Positions 53,776 through 63,427 of a stretch of DNA of 64,000 nt are shown here, one piece after another (position 1 is the first letter of the stretch; the number at the start of each line of letters is the position of its first letter). Both the position numbers and the translations under genes were made by a program. The stretch spans positions 1,240,001 to 1,304,000 of the forward strand of contig NZ_FQWQ01000001.1 of the NCBI RefSeq assembly GCF_900129725.1, written 5' to 3'. This stretch comes from Chryseolinea serpens (GTDB lineage: Bacteria; Bacteroidota; Bacteroidia; Cytophagales; Cyclobacteriaceae). The notes beneath the pieces were generated by a model. The model did no database searches, was not told the origin of the DNA, and worked only from the letters and a program-made list of their open reading frames with translations.

Positions 53776-54436
53776 CGCGAAGGCGGTTATAGGTTTTTAT
53801 GCGGAGTAATAAGGTCGTAAGCCACCAGCCCAGCAGGCAAAACGCGAGAATGGCGGTGTAGAGCACCAGTTTAAGATCGTGGGATGTGTCGAACAGCCGA
53901 AAGCCGGGGTTTCCGCCATTGCCGGGATGGAGAGAATCGGTCAGCCGGGGAAGAATGAAGATGAGGGGGATGAGGATGGCGAACGCGAAGATGTTGTAGA
54001 CGCTGCTCAACCTCCCGCGCTGCACTTCATCCTGCAAGGAGCCGCGCAAGACAAAATAGGCCAGGTAGATCATCAGGGCGATCGCGGTGCCGTTCAACTT
54101 GGGATCGTTTGTCCAGAATGTTCCCCACGTGGCTTTTGCCCATAGGCTGCCCGTGGCCAAACCCAGTATGCCAAAGAACAACCCAACCTTGGCCGACTCG
54201 GCGGCGTAGTCGTCGGCCGCGATGTCGCCGCTTCTCAAATATTTGACCGCCGACACCACCGAGACTATGAAGAGCAATAACATGGCACACCACATCGGGA
54301 AATGGAAATAAAAAAGGCGGATGCTTTCATTCAGGATCGGCAACCGTGGCACGGGCAACAGGAACCCACCGATGACGGTATAATATAAAAGTATAATGGT
54401 GAGAACTTTCCACCACTCCAGGCGATCTTTCTTCAT
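53762..54436 (-). CDS. ccmC: Heme exporter / cytochrome c maturation protein CcmC
   Basis: 224 residues, six transmembrane helices. The tryptophan-rich heme motif WAKATWGTFWTNDPKL (WGxxWxxD) is present, with His residues in FHFPMW and TSHDLK as possible axial ligands. Acts in the inner membrane to move heme to CcmE. Upstream of ccmD; other ccm genes are not in the window. Confidence 0.93.
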   Translation of the reverse strand: MKKDRLEWWKVLTIILLYYTVIGGFLLPVPRLPILNESIRLFYFHFPMWCAMLLLFIVSVVSAVKYLRSGDIAADDYAAESAKVGLFFGILGLATGSLWAKATWGTFWTNDPKLNGTAIALMIYLAYFVLRGSLQDEVQRGRLSSVYNIFAFAILIPLIFILPRLTDSLHPGNGGNPGFRLFDTSHDLKLVLYTAILAFCLLGWWLTTLLLRIKTYNRLRDEIQ

Positions 54437-54542
54437 AGGCGATGCTTCATCGTTGGAACAATGCGTTGAAAAACGTGTCCAAATATAGGGGAAGACGAGG
54501 GCATCCGGATGCCACTCCTGTAAAGAAAATAAAGTGGATTGG

Positions 54543-56195
54543 TTACGTGGAGTTGAATTGTCGCCGTTTGAAATACACCCGAAACGTGGTGCCCTCGTTT
54601 ACCTCACTGTCCACCTCAATCCTGCCGCCAAGGGCGGTCACCTGGGTTTTCACCAGGTACAATCCCATTCCTTTTCCCTCCACATGAAAGTGGAAGCGTT
54701 TATAGAGCGTGAAGATGTTCTGCCGCTGTTGGTCGACGTCGAATCCCAATCCATTGTCGGACACCGTGAGACAGATAAAATCTCCGGCAGGTTCGGTCTT
54801 CAGGTCGATGACGGGCACCTTGTCCGGATTCCTGTATTTAATGGCATTGCTGATCAGGTTAAAGAGGATGCTGTCGACGTATGGCTTCACCGATAAAATA
54901 ATGGGGGCCGCATCAAACGACGCCCGGATGCTGGCATTGGTCTCAACGATCTCCTTGGAAAGGTTGGAGCGCACCAACGTCAACTCATCGTATAGATTGA
55001 CGGACGTGAAGTAGTTGCTGTTGTTGCTTTTGATCTCCAGGATAACATTCAAATCCTTGATCACCGTATCCATTTCCGCCGTCGATGAGATCAGTCTTCT
55101 GATGATCGCCCGTTCCTCGTCCTTGTTATCTTCCGAAAGCTCGAGCACCTTGCCCAGTCCCAGGATGCGCGCGGCAGGTGCCCTCAGGTTATGGGCGGCG
55201 ATAAAGGCAAATTGCTCCAGTTGCTGGTTATATTCCACCAGCACTTTCGTGCGTTCCTTGATGTCTTCTTCCAGCGATTCGTTCGTTGCCCGGATCTCTC
55301 TGTTTTGACGCAGGATGATCTCCTTCGCCTGGTTTAGTTTTTTATTCTGTCGCGCCAGCAGATCGCGTTGTGAAGAGATCTCTTCCTGTTGCGACTTCAG
55401 TTCTTCGTTTTGTGCTTCAATCTCGCCCTGGCTGTGCTGTAGGGCGATGTTCTGCTGGTGTATTTCGTGTGTGCGGGTAGCCACAAGTTTCTCAAGCACA
55501 TCATTTTGCCGGGCCAGGAAGGACACCTTTTCGCCTTCCAGTTCACGAAGCTTCACTTGCGTTCTGAATTCCCGGTTGGTGTGAAACGCCGTGAAGATCA
55601 GCGTGGGCACACAGATCAGCAACAGAATAAGTTGGATCGTATAATTGCTGCTGAGCGCGGCACTGTATTTCTCCTGCGCCTGCGCATTGATGGTGTTCTC
55701 GAACCGGTTGATCGACTGCGAAAGCCGGTCGTATTGAAGCCATAGTTTATAGCCATTATCCAAATCGGCCAACCGGTTAAATTCTTCCTTCTGATTTTCG
55801 TCGAACAAGATCTTCATCCGCACACATTGGGTGGCATAGGCTTCGGTGGAATCCTCAAACCGGTCGTATTCCTCCAACGGAAATTTTTGTTCCTCCAGGA
55901 GCCTGCGCACGGAATAGAAAAGTGAGTCTTTGTCGCGCAGCGCGAACTTCATCGGGAACAAATATTTATCCTTTCCAAACAGGGCATAGCCGCGCAACCC
56001 CAGGTCCAGGTTGTGAATGATGATGATGGCAAACTGCGATACCGTCACCTTGATCTGTTCCGTCTGCTGCTGAAGCAATTTGTTCGCCTCAATTATTTTA
56101 TTGTTACGGCGGGTGATGAATATGTTCAGAATAACCAACAAAATGATACTGGCGGTCGCCAGATTTACCCAACTTTTTGGAATAAAGGTTGTCAT
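54543..56195 (-). CDS. Sensor histidine kinase with CHASE3-like input domain
   Basis: 550 residues. TM helix 1 (VNLATASIILLVILNIFI), periplasmic helical sensor of about 150 residues (LDLGLRGYALFGKDKYLFP, typical of CHASE3), TM helix 2 (TIQLILLLICVPTLIFTAF), a long coiled coil (residues about 225-330), a HisKA-like segment with His335 (FIAAHNLRAPAARILGLG), and HATPase motifs (LISNAIKYRN, VSDNGLGFDVDQQ, GKGMGLYLVKTQV). The H-box form HNLRAP is of the HWE/CHASE3 bacteroidal type. No response regulator is adjacent. Confidence 0.92.
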   Translation of the reverse strand: MTTFIPKSWVNLATASIILLVILNIFITRRNNKIIEANKLLQQQTEQIKVTVSQFAIIIIHNLDLGLRGYALFGKDKYLFPMKFALRDKDSLFYSVRRLLEEQKFPLEEYDRFEDSTEAYATQCVRMKILFDENQKEEFNRLADLDNGYKLWLQYDRLSQSINRFENTINAQAQEKYSAALSSNYTIQLILLLICVPTLIFTAFHTNREFRTQVKLRELEGEKVSFLARQNDVLEKLVATRTHEIHQQNIALQHSQGEIEAQNEELKSQQEEISSQRDLLARQNKKLNQAKEIILRQNREIRATNESLEEDIKERTKVLVEYNQQLEQFAFIAAHNLRAPAARILGLGKVLELSEDNKDEERAIIRRLISSTAEMDTVIKDLNVILEIKSNNSNYFTSVNLYDELTLVRSNLSKEIVETNASIRASFDAAPIILSVKPYVDSILFNLISNAIKYRNPDKVPVIDLKTEPAGDFICLTVSDNGLGFDVDQQRQNIFTLYKRFHFHVEGKGMGLYLVKTQVTALGGRIEVDSEVNEGTTFRVYFKRRQFNST

Positions 56196-56558
56196 GTTTT
56201 CGCGATCTGACGGTGTAACATCTATTTCGGATGCTTCAATACCCTATGTGCTGGTCGGATTGCCGTACATCAATCCATACCCGCGTCTGCTCCATCCTGG
56301 CTTCTCTAAACATTTCGTGCTGAAAAACGGCCCCAATTTCGAAGTAAACTGTCCCAGTTTTGCTCTGGTTGAAAAAGAAAATCAAGCGATTTGATCTTCT
56401 TAAGATAGCAATTCCTTTTGAGCTATCAAATCACCATGACGGCGGAAACGCACCTCGCCAGTATCAACCAGGCCGTCGGACACAAGATTTGCGTTGGTAA
56501 AAGATCCCTTTCTGAAAAATATCTATAAAAGTATTAGTTTAACTGCAACATTTCGAAA
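56196..56558. other. Gap between kinase and macro-domain genes
   Basis: No gene or structure noticed. Divergent promoters for the kinase and macro genes must lie here. Confidence 0.3.
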
Positions 56559-57032
56559 ATGAATATACGATATACAGAAGGCGACGCCACGGCACCAACC
56601 GAAAACGGGGACAAAATTATAGTCCATGTCTGCAATGATATCGGGGGTTGGGGCAAAGGTTTTGTTATGGCCATCACGCAACGGTGGAAAGCACCCGAAG
56701 AAGAATACCGGAAGTGGTTTAAAAGCAAGCTCGACTTTGCTTTGGGTGAAGTACAGTTTGTGCAAGTTGAAGAGGACGTCTGGGTGGCCAACGTGATCGG
56801 GCAACGCGATGTCAAGAAAGACGCGGAAGGAAATGTGCCGGTGCGATATCCGGCTATCCAAAAAGGACTGGCAAAGGTCAGCGCATTTGCCCGCGAGAAG
56901 AACGCTTCCGTTCACATGCCCAGGATCGGTTGCGGGCTGGCCGGCGGCAAATGGGAAAACATTGAACCGATCATAAACCAAGAACTGATTTCGACCGGCG
57001 TTCCCACGACGGTTTATGATTTCAAGCCTTGA
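56559..57032 (+). CDS. Macro domain protein
   Basis: 157 residues, one domain. The ADP-ribose pocket is visible in YTEGDATAP and VHVCNDIGGWGKGFVMAI, and in HMPRIGCGLAGGKWENIEPI. This form is closest to the ALC1/TARG1/Poa1-like group, which removes ADP-ribose from proteins or splits ADP-ribose 1''-phosphate. Cytosolic. It may be a repair or phage-related function; no ADP-ribosyltransferase is next to it. Confidence 0.92.
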   Translation: MNIRYTEGDATAPTENGDKIIVHVCNDIGGWGKGFVMAITQRWKAPEEEYRKWFKSKLDFALGEVQFVQVEEDVWVANVIGQRDVKKDAEGNVPVRYPAIQKGLAKVSAFAREKNASVHMPRIGCGLAGGKWENIEPIINQELISTGVPTTVYDFKP

Positions 57033-57100
57033 AACGATTTGTGCGGGCGGAAAAAATTTCATTCATCCCGTGACCACTAAAAAAATACAAGCCAGCACCC

Positions 57101-57556
57101 ATGGAGATCTACAACGAGATCGTCATCAACAGACCCATCGAAGAGGTGTTCAACTTCTTGTCAGACTTTGCAAACTTGTCGATGTGGAATTATTACGTTC
57201 TTAAAGTAAGCAAGATCACCGATGGCCCCATCACCAAGGGTACTGTCTTTCACCAGGTGCGCAAGACCGACGCGCAGGACTTCAAGATCATTACCTTTGA
57301 CTTTCCAAAGGTCGTGGCGATCGAAACGTTGCCGCCCGAACGGTATCTGATGATGCGCTTCACCCTCATTGCGCAAGGTGACCACACCAAAGTGGAAGAT
57401 GCCTGGCAGGTGAAAATACCTCGGGTGGTGGGCTGGTTTGCAAAAAAGAAAATCCAACCGGCCGTGATGGAGAATCTGCAAAAGCTGAAGGCCCTGCTGG
57501 AAACCGGCAAGGTAACCTTACAAGATGGGCGCATCGAAACCCTCCCGGTTCGTTAG
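57101..57556 (+). CDS. SRPBCC family protein
   Basis: 151 residues. Typical start EIVINRPIEEVFNFLSDFANL with WNYY, then strands (KVSKITDGPITKGTVFHQV, HTKVEDAWQVKIP) and the C-terminal helix (VMENLQKLKALLETG). The fold binds hydrophobic ligands; function unknown. It follows the macro gene by 68 bases in the same direction. Confidence 0.85.
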   Translation: MEIYNEIVINRPIEEVFNFLSDFANLSMWNYYVLKVSKITDGPITKGTVFHQVRKTDAQDFKIITFDFPKVVAIETLPPERYLMMRFTLIAQGDHTKVEDAWQVKIPRVVGWFAKKKIQPAVMENLQKLKALLETGKVTLQDGRIETLPVR

Positions 57557-57648
57557 GATGACCGGTCGTCACAAAAAAACATTTTAGCGCATCGTATACG
57601 GTAAATTAAATGCGTCTTCCTACTTTTATTCCTTAACAGTTTTTTGTC

Positions 57649-58503
57649 ATGCGCAAAGTCTCTCTTCATTCCATCCTGCTCTTCCTACTTTTGTCTGTCG
57701 CGTCCAGATCCTTTGGACAAGCCACTTGGTCAGAACCCTACGAACCTTTCCGGATTGCCGGGAATTTGTATTATGTCGGCACGTACGATCTGGCTTGTTA
57801 CCTCATTACAACCCCAGAAGGGAACATACTCATCAATACGGGATTGGAGGGTTCAGTACCCATGATCCGCGCAAATGTGGAGGCTTTAGGGTTTGATTTT
57901 TTCAACATAAAAATACTCCTGACCACCCAGGCGCACTTCGACCACGTGGCCGGTATGGCGGAGATAAAAAAAATGACCGGGGCACAAATGATGATCCACA
58001 AAAACGATGCCCAGGTGCTGGCTGATGGAGGCAAATCCGACTTTGCCATGGGCGGTGATAAAGGAACCACCTTCGCTCCCGTCAAAGCCGACCGATTGCT
58101 ACGCGACGGCGATACGGTACGGTTAGGCGAAATGAAAATCGTAGCCTTGCATCACCCCGGGCATACCAAGGGGTCGACTAGCTTCCTCTTTGATGCAAAG
58201 GACAAAGATTGCACCTGGAGAGTATTGATCGCCAATATCCCCACCATCCTTCTTCAAACCCAGCTTCGGGGCATGCCGAATTATCCCGAGGTGGGTAAGG
58301 ATTATAAATATACGTTCGAAGCGATGAAGAAAGTTCAGTTCGACCTTTGGGTGGCCTCGCATGCCAGTCAGTTCGGTCTGCACGAGAACCGCAAGCCCGG
58401 CGATGTCTACAATCCGACAATTTTTAGCATTCGATCACAATACGACGACGCGATCGATACCCAGAAGCAAGCCTACTTGGACCGGCTGAAAAGCCAAAAG
58501 TAA
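57649..58503 (+). CDS. Subclass B3 metallo-beta-lactamase-like hydrolase (Gln in site 1)
   Basis: 284 residues. Signal peptide (SILLFLLLSVASRSFGQ), so secreted to the periplasm. Zinc motif reads Q94-A-H96-F-D98-H99; the first His of HxHxDH is Gln, as in GOB-type B3 enzymes. His172 in HHPGHTKGS and His238 in ASHASQFGLHENRK complete the sites. Length and WSEPYEPFRIAGNLYYVG near the N-terminus fit subclass B3. It may hydrolyse beta-lactams, though many such environmental relatives have not been tested. TACTTTTA at 57621-57628 may be its -7 element. Confidence 0.9.
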   Translation: MRKVSLHSILLFLLLSVASRSFGQATWSEPYEPFRIAGNLYYVGTYDLACYLITTPEGNILINTGLEGSVPMIRANVEALGFDFFNIKILLTTQAHFDHVAGMAEIKKMTGAQMMIHKNDAQVLADGGKSDFAMGGDKGTTFAPVKADRLLRDGDTVRLGEMKIVALHHPGHTKGSTSFLFDAKDKDCTWRVLIANIPTILLQTQLRGMPNYPEVGKDYKYTFEAMKKVQFDLWVASHASQFGLHENRKPGDVYNPTIFSIRSQYDDAIDTQKQAYLDRLKSQK

Positions 58504-58537
58504 AGGAACCCGTGCGAAGCCATTCGGAAGTATCGTT

Positions 58538-59311
58538 CTAAAGAATCTCCCACATCTCATTCAACACCGGCAACGCCTGGTGTGCCGTGAGATCGAACTG
58601 GCAGGGTACTATGGAAACATAGTTATTGGCGATCGCCCACTCATCGTTGTCTTCGCCTTTGTCGAAGTTCACAAAGTTGCCGGCCATCCAAAAGTAGCGG
58701 CGGCCATTGGGATCGTAGCGCTCGTCGAATTCTTCCACCCACTTGGCGTTGGCCTGGCGGCAGAGGCGGATGCCTTTGATGGCCTCGTTGCGCTTAGGGG
58801 GAAAGTTGACGTTGAGGGCGATGCCTTTGGGCAAACCCTTGTCGAGCACTTGCTTGGTTATTTTGCGAATGTATTCCTCGGCATGCGAGAAGTCGGCATC
58901 GTGCGAGAAGTCACAGAGGGAGAAACCAATGGCAGGAGTTCCTTCAATGGCACCCTCAATAGCAGCCGACATGGTGCCGGAATAAAGTACGCTGATAGAA
59001 GTGTTGCTCCCGTGGTTCACGCCACTCACCACGACGTCGGGTTGGCGCTGGTCTTTCAACACAAAGTGGCGGGCCATCTTCACACAATCGGCCGGCGTGC
59101 CGGAGCATTCGTAGGCCTTCACGCCCTCGAAGATAAAATTCTCTTCCAGCCGCAACGTCTCCCCCACTGTAATGGCGTGACCCATACCGGATTGGGGACC
59201 GTCGGGTGCCACCACGATCACGTCGCCAAGGGTTTTCATAACGTTGATGAGGGTGAGGATGCCTTTGGAGGTAATGCCGTCGTCGTTGGATACCAGGATC
59301 AGGGGCTTCAT
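58538..59311 (-). CDS. surE: 5'/3'-nucleotidase SurE
   Basis: 257 residues. SurE motifs: ILVSNDDGITSKGI with metal ligands D10 and D11, APDGPQSGMGHAIT, SGTPADCVKMA, VVSGVNHGSNTSISVLYSGT and GAIEGTPAIGFSL. Removes phosphate from nucleoside monophosphates, linked to stationary-phase survival. Follows a hypothetical secreted protein and ribBA on the same strand, gap 40 bases. Confidence 0.95.
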   Translation of the reverse strand: MKPLILVSNDDGITSKGILTLINVMKTLGDVIVVAPDGPQSGMGHAITVGETLRLEENFIFEGVKAYECSGTPADCVKMARHFVLKDQRQPDVVVSGVNHGSNTSISVLYSGTMSAAIEGAIEGTPAIGFSLCDFSHDADFSHAEEYIRKITKQVLDKGLPKGIALNVNFPPKRNEAIKGIRLCRQANAKWVEEFDERYDPNGRRYFWMAGNFVNFDKGEDNDEWAIANNYVSIVPCQFDLTAHQALPVLNEMWEIL

Positions 59312-59351
59312 GGGTGAGGGTTGTGTGTTGTTGCCTTAAAAAAATGCCCGC

Positions 59352-60044
59352 CTACATCAGCGAGTTGTAATAGGCCACAATTCTAACAAAATCGGAGCGA
59401 TCTTCATACCGCAGCTTGTTGGCTTTCATGTATTTTTCGACCTCTTCCGATTTCCGTCCCATCAGTTGCAACAGGTCGGCCTTGTTGCCGGTGAATTCGG
59501 TGATGTTGCCATTCTCGTCCAGTAAGTAATACGTGTACACCAGCACGGTGATGGTGTTGCCCAACCGGTTGGGGTTGTAGACGCCACCTCCATAGGAGTA
59601 AGGATAATAGCCGCTATAATAGGGCGACCCGCTATACATTCTGGTCTCCAGCCCTTCGCGCGATAGCAAGGTAAGCGCACCTTCGGCGAGCAGTTCGAAA
59701 AACACGGGTGTCTTATAGTCGGCCCCCGAGTTGCCACCCACATACGGCAAAGCAAAGAACTGCCGGTAGCGGCGCACCGACGCGTCGAAGATCTCGAAGA
59801 ACAATACTTTGCGGGCGCTGAAGGCTTCGATGCGTTTGTCGGCCATCGAGTATTGCACCAGGTTTTGGGGGAGGTCGTATTTCACCAGGCCGCGCAAGGT
59901 GTCGCCTTCCACCAACACGATCTTTCCTTCGTGCCAAAGCTCGGAAGGGAACTGGGCATGGGCGGTGCCCGTGCTCAGCAGGGTCAACAATATTAAAAGT
60001 CCTCCCGCCATCCGTGGCGAAAGACCTCTCTCTTCTTTGCGCAT
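59352..60044 (-). CDS. Secreted hypothetical protein
   Basis: 230 residues from ATG 60044 (MRKEERGLSPRMAGGLLILL); a start at 60068 would overlap the ribBA stop. Signal peptide ending near AQFPSELW. The mature part begins GKIVLVEGDTLRGLVKYDL, a strand pattern seen in several Bacteroidota surface or periplasmic proteins of unknown role, and has a Tyr/Gly-rich loop (GSPYYSGYYPYSYGGGVYN). Family not recognised. Likely in an operon with ribBA and surE. Confidence 0.7.
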   Translation of the reverse strand: MRKEERGLSPRMAGGLLILLTLLSTGTAHAQFPSELWHEGKIVLVEGDTLRGLVKYDLPQNLVQYSMADKRIEAFSARKVLFFEIFDASVRRYRQFFALPYVGGNSGADYKTPVFFELLAEGALTLLSREGLETRMYSGSPYYSGYYPYSYGGGVYNPNRLGNTITVLVYTYYLLDENGNITEFTGNKADLLQLMGRKSEEVEKYMKANKLRYEDRSDFVRIVAYYNSLM

Positions 60045-60064
60045 GCCAACTAATGAAACCAATC

Positions 60065-61282
60065 TCATGTATGCTTTAAAATGGTATGACCCAGCTTATC
60101 GCGTTTCGTCAATAAATATTTTTCGTTGTGTGGATTGGGCACAATCTCGATGGGCACATTGTCAACGATCTCCAATCCGTAGCCCATCAGCCCTACACGC
60201 TTCTTGGGGTTGTTGGTGATGAGTCGGATCTTTGTTATACCCAAGTTACGAATTATTTGTGCTCCCACGCCATAGTCGCGCTCGTCCATATCAAAACCCA
60301 GTTGCAGGTTGGCTTCCACGGTGTCGAGGCCCTGTTCCTGCAGTTTGTAGGCCCTGAGTTTGTTCAACAATCCGATGCCTCTTCCCTCCTGTTTCATGTA
60401 GAGCACCACGCCTTTTCCTTCGCGGTCCACCATTTCCATGGCTTTGTGCAACTGCGGTCCGCAATCGCAACGGCACGATCCGAAGATGTCGCCCGTCACG
60501 CACGAGGAGTGCACGCGCACCAGCACGGGTTCGTCTTTTTCCCAGGTTCCCTTTACTAACGCTAAATGGACTTCGTTGGTATTGAGCTGGTCAAAAGCCA
60601 CCAGGTTAAAGTGGCCGTGTTCCGTGGGCATGTCCACCTCGATCTCGCGTTTGATCAGGGTTTCTTTTTTGATCCTGTATTCGATCAGGTCCTTAATGGT
60701 CACCAGCTTCAGCTTGAATCGTTCGGCCACCTTTACCAGGTCGGGCAGGCGGGCCATGGTGCCGTCTTCGTTCATGATTTCCACCAGCACACCGGCAGGT
60801 TTGAACCCGGCCAGGCGCGCAAAGTCGATAGCGGCCTCCGTGTGGCCGGAGCGGCGCAGCACACCGCCGCGTTTTGCTTTCAAGGGAAAAATGTGACCCG
60901 GACGCCCAAGTTCTTCGGGCTTGGTTTCGGGGTCTACGAGCGCCCGGATCGTTTTGGCGCGGTCGTGGGCAGAAATGCCAGTGGTGCAGCCGTGACCGAT
61001 CAGGTCAACCGACACCGTGAAGGCGGTCTCATAAACGGCGGTGTTGGTGCCCACCATCATGTGCAGACCCAGTTCGTCGCAACGGTCCTCCACCAACGGG
61101 GTGCAGATAAGGCCGCGGCCGTGGGTGGCCATAAAATTCACGATCTCGGGGGTGATGCACTCGGCGGCGCAGATGAAGTCGCCTTCGTTTTCGCGGTCCT
61201 CGTCGTCGACCACAATGATCACTTTACCGTTCTCAATATCTTCGATGGCCTCGTCAATGGTATTCAGTTTTATAGCACTCAT
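60065..61282 (-). CDS. ribBA: RibBA: DHBP synthase / GTP cyclohydrolase II
   Basis: 405 residues from ATG 61282 ([20 protein letters not shown]); the longer frame up to 61477 runs into dnaG. The N-terminal half is 3,4-dihydroxy-2-butanone-4-phosphate synthase ([32 protein letters not shown]). The C-terminal half is GTP cyclohydrolase II with zinc-binding [19 protein letters not shown] and [13 protein letters not shown]. Supplies both starting compounds for riboflavin. No FMN riboswitch is visible before it. Confidence 0.95.
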   Translation of the reverse strand: MSAIKLNTIDEAIEDIENGKVIIVVDDEDRENEGDFICAAECITPEIVNFMATHGRGLICTPLVEDRCDELGLHMMVGTNTAVYETAFTVSVDLIGHGCTTGISAHDRAKTIRALVDPETKPEELGRPGHIFPLKAKRGGVLRRSGHTEAAIDFARLAGFKPAGVLVEIMNEDGTMARLPDLVKVAERFKLKLVTIKDLIEYRIKKETLIKREIEVDMPTEHGHFNLVAFDQLNTNEVHLALVKGTWEKDEPVLVRVHSSCVTGDIFGSCRCDCGPQLHKAMEMVDREGKGVVLYMKQEGRGIGLLNKLRAYKLQEQGLDTVEANLQLGFDMDERDYGVGAQIIRNLGITKIRLITNNPKKRVGLMGYGLEIVDNVPIEIVPNPHNEKYLLTKRDKLGHTILKHT

Positions 61283-61359
61283 AGTCGTTATTTCCTCTCG
61301 TTTAAGCCGCCTCCTGTGGGTCAGCATAGTAACAAAAAAGTTCTTTTGTATGTTCCTGG

Positions 61360-63279
61360 CTACCCTTTGTTCACCACGATACCGAGAATGACAGCCAGTT
61401 CTTTCTCCGCACCTTTTAGTTGTTCGTGAATGGTGAAGTGCTTTTCCTGCTCTTCTTCGGTGGTAGCCTTCCGCCATTCCGCTTTATTATCTTCGACCAG
61501 CTTCTGGATCACTCTGAATTTCAGACGCAACACGTTCGTATAGGCCAGGTCGTGAAGCAATTCCCTCTCGTGTGGAAAGAAGATGTTTTTTTCCGGCCAG
61601 TGCTTGCTGGCTTCGTAGCGGGGCGTGGTGAGTTCGGCCACGACTCCTTTAACGGCAGCGCTGCCATGTTCCATAAAATACATCGTGTCTACCACTTCTC
61701 CCCGTTCGGCGCCGTCCTTGAAGCCTTGGTATATTTCTTTGAGTATGGGATCGGTAAACTCGACATCGTCCAATTCGGCGAGCATGAAGTCGACGAGTCG
61801 CTGTTCGTCATAGTGCGTTTCGGCGTAGTTCAGGAGCAAGCGGATCGACTCGCGTTCCTGCAACTGCACCATCGTGTTTTCGTCGGTTTTCGTTTCCGTC
61901 ACCGGCGGCTCGTTCATGAAATCCGGAGGCGGCTCCTGCACTTCGCGGCCGCGGTCCTGGTCTTTCTTTCGCCGCTCGCCGATCACGATCTTGTTCATCT
62001 CCGACAGCAATACCGTCTCCGACATACGCAGGAGCTGGCTGGTCTCCTGGATGTAGACCGACCGTTTGATCGGGTCCGGGATCAGCGAAATGGTGGTGAC
62101 GATATCACGGATGGCCTCGGCTTTCTTGATGGGATCTTGACCCGCTTCTTTGGCGTGAAGGTCGATCTTGAAGGAGATGAAGTCCTGCGTGTGATCTTTC
62201 AGGTATTGCTTGAACGCCGTGCTTCCCATCTTGCGCGAGAAGCTGTCGGGGTCTTCGTTGTCGGGGAAGAGCAGCACGCGCACGTTCAGACCGCCTTTCA
62301 GGATCAGGTCGATCCCGCGCAACGCCGCCTTCACGCCGGCAGCATCGCCATCGAAGAGCACCGTCACATTTTCGGTGAAGCGGCGGATGAGTTTGATCTG
62401 TTCTTCCGTCAGCGCCGTACCCGACGAGGCCACCACGTTGTCGACATCCGCCAGGTGCATGGAGATCACGTCCGTGTAGCCCTCTACCAGATAGCAGGAG
62501 TCTTCGCGGCGGATGGCGTTCTTGGCCTGGAACATGCCATAGAGTACCTGGCTCTTGTGGTAGATCTCCGTTTCGGGAGAGTTGATGTATTTGGGCTGAT
62601 CTTTTTCTTTGGTGAGGATGCGCGCTCCGAAGGCGATCACCTTTCCGGCCAGGTTGTGTACCGGGAAAATTACCCTTCCGCGAAAGCGGTCATAGAAACG
62701 GCCGTCGTCGCGTTTGATGATGAGACCGGCTTTGTCCAGCATCTCTTCGCGATAGCCCTCTTGCAGTGCCCGTTTGTTGAAATCGTCCCAGGCGTTGATG
62801 GCATAGCCCAATTCGAATTTCTCGATCGTGCGGTCGTTGAACCCGCGTTCGCGGAAATAGCTGAGACCGATGCCGTTACCCTCCTCGGTGTGGAGCAGGC
62901 GCTGTTTGTAGTGCTCCTTGGCATAATTCATCACGATATAGAGACTGTCGCGCTCGGTGGCCTGGAGGGCATATTCCTGCGACTGGGCCTCTTCCTTGAT
63001 CTCGACACCGTATTTCTTGGCGAGATAGCGGATGGCCTCCATATAGTTCATCCCCTCGTGTTCCATCACGAAAGTGATGCCGTCGCCGCCTTTGCCACTG
63101 CTGAAATCCTTGAAAATCCCCTTGGAGGGAACCACGTAGAAAGACGCGGTTTTTTCGTTCGTGAACGGGCTGAGGGCCTTGTAGTTCTGGCCGGAACGCT
63201 TGAGCGTCACAAAATCGCCGATCACATCGACAATGTCGACACGGTTTTTTACGTCGTCTATGGTTTCGCGGGAAATCAC
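61360..63279 (-). CDS. dnaG: DNA primase DnaG without zinc ligands
   Basis: 639 residues. N-terminal CHC2-type zinc domain in which the four metal ligands are replaced: S37, T40, D58 and S61 stand where bacterial primases have Cys, His, Cys, Cys. Toprim core is intact ([47 protein letters not shown]). C-terminal helicase-interacting part is present. Makes RNA primers for replication. From memory, loss of the ligands is seen in other Bacteroidota, so the gene is likely functional. Diverges from the mrp-like gene, 148 bases away. Confidence 0.93.
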   Translation of the reverse strand: MISRETIDDVKNRVDIVDVIGDFVTLKRSGQNYKALSPFTNEKTASFYVVPSKGIFKDFSSGKGGDGITFVMEHEGMNYMEAIRYLAKKYGVEIKEEAQSQEYALQATERDSLYIVMNYAKEHYKQRLLHTEEGNGIGLSYFRERGFNDRTIEKFELGYAINAWDDFNKRALQEGYREEMLDKAGLIIKRDDGRFYDRFRGRVIFPVHNLAGKVIAFGARILTKEKDQPKYINSPETEIYHKSQVLYGMFQAKNAIRREDSCYLVEGYTDVISMHLADVDNVVASSGTALTEEQIKLIRRFTENVTVLFDGDAAGVKAALRGIDLILKGGLNVRVLLFPDNEDPDSFSRKMGSTAFKQYLKDHTQDFISFKIDLHAKEAGQDPIKKAEAIRDIVTTISLIPDPIKRSVYIQETSQLLRMSETVLLSEMNKIVIGERRKKDQDRGREVQEPPPDFMNEPPVTETKTDENTMVQLQERESIRLLLNYAETHYDEQRLVDFMLAELDDVEFTDPILKEIYQGFKDGAERGEVVDTMYFMEHGSAAVKGVVAELTTPRYEASKHWPEKNIFFPHERELLHDLAYTNVLRLKFRVIQKLVEDNKAEWRKATTEEEQEKHFTIHEQLKGAEKELAVILGIVVNKG

Positions 63280-63427
63280 CTTTTATCGTTGCTTGCGGGG
63301 AAGTAAAAAAATAAGGCCTTCTCCTCAAACTTTGCGTCAAAGATAGGGGTTCGGATAATACGCGAATAACTTTTAACCATTAACAGTTTACCGCTAACTT
63401 GCGGCCACTTTAACACGACGGAATTAG

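Noticed and set aside
61283-61359. FMN riboswitch before ribBA
   Set aside because: The gap is 77 bases and shows none of the conserved stems; the gene seems to follow dnaG directly.
61420-63306. 628-residue open frame on the plus strand
   Set aside because: It is the antisense of dnaG; high GC third positions open the opposite frame. It has no family motif, while the minus strand shows clear primase motifs.
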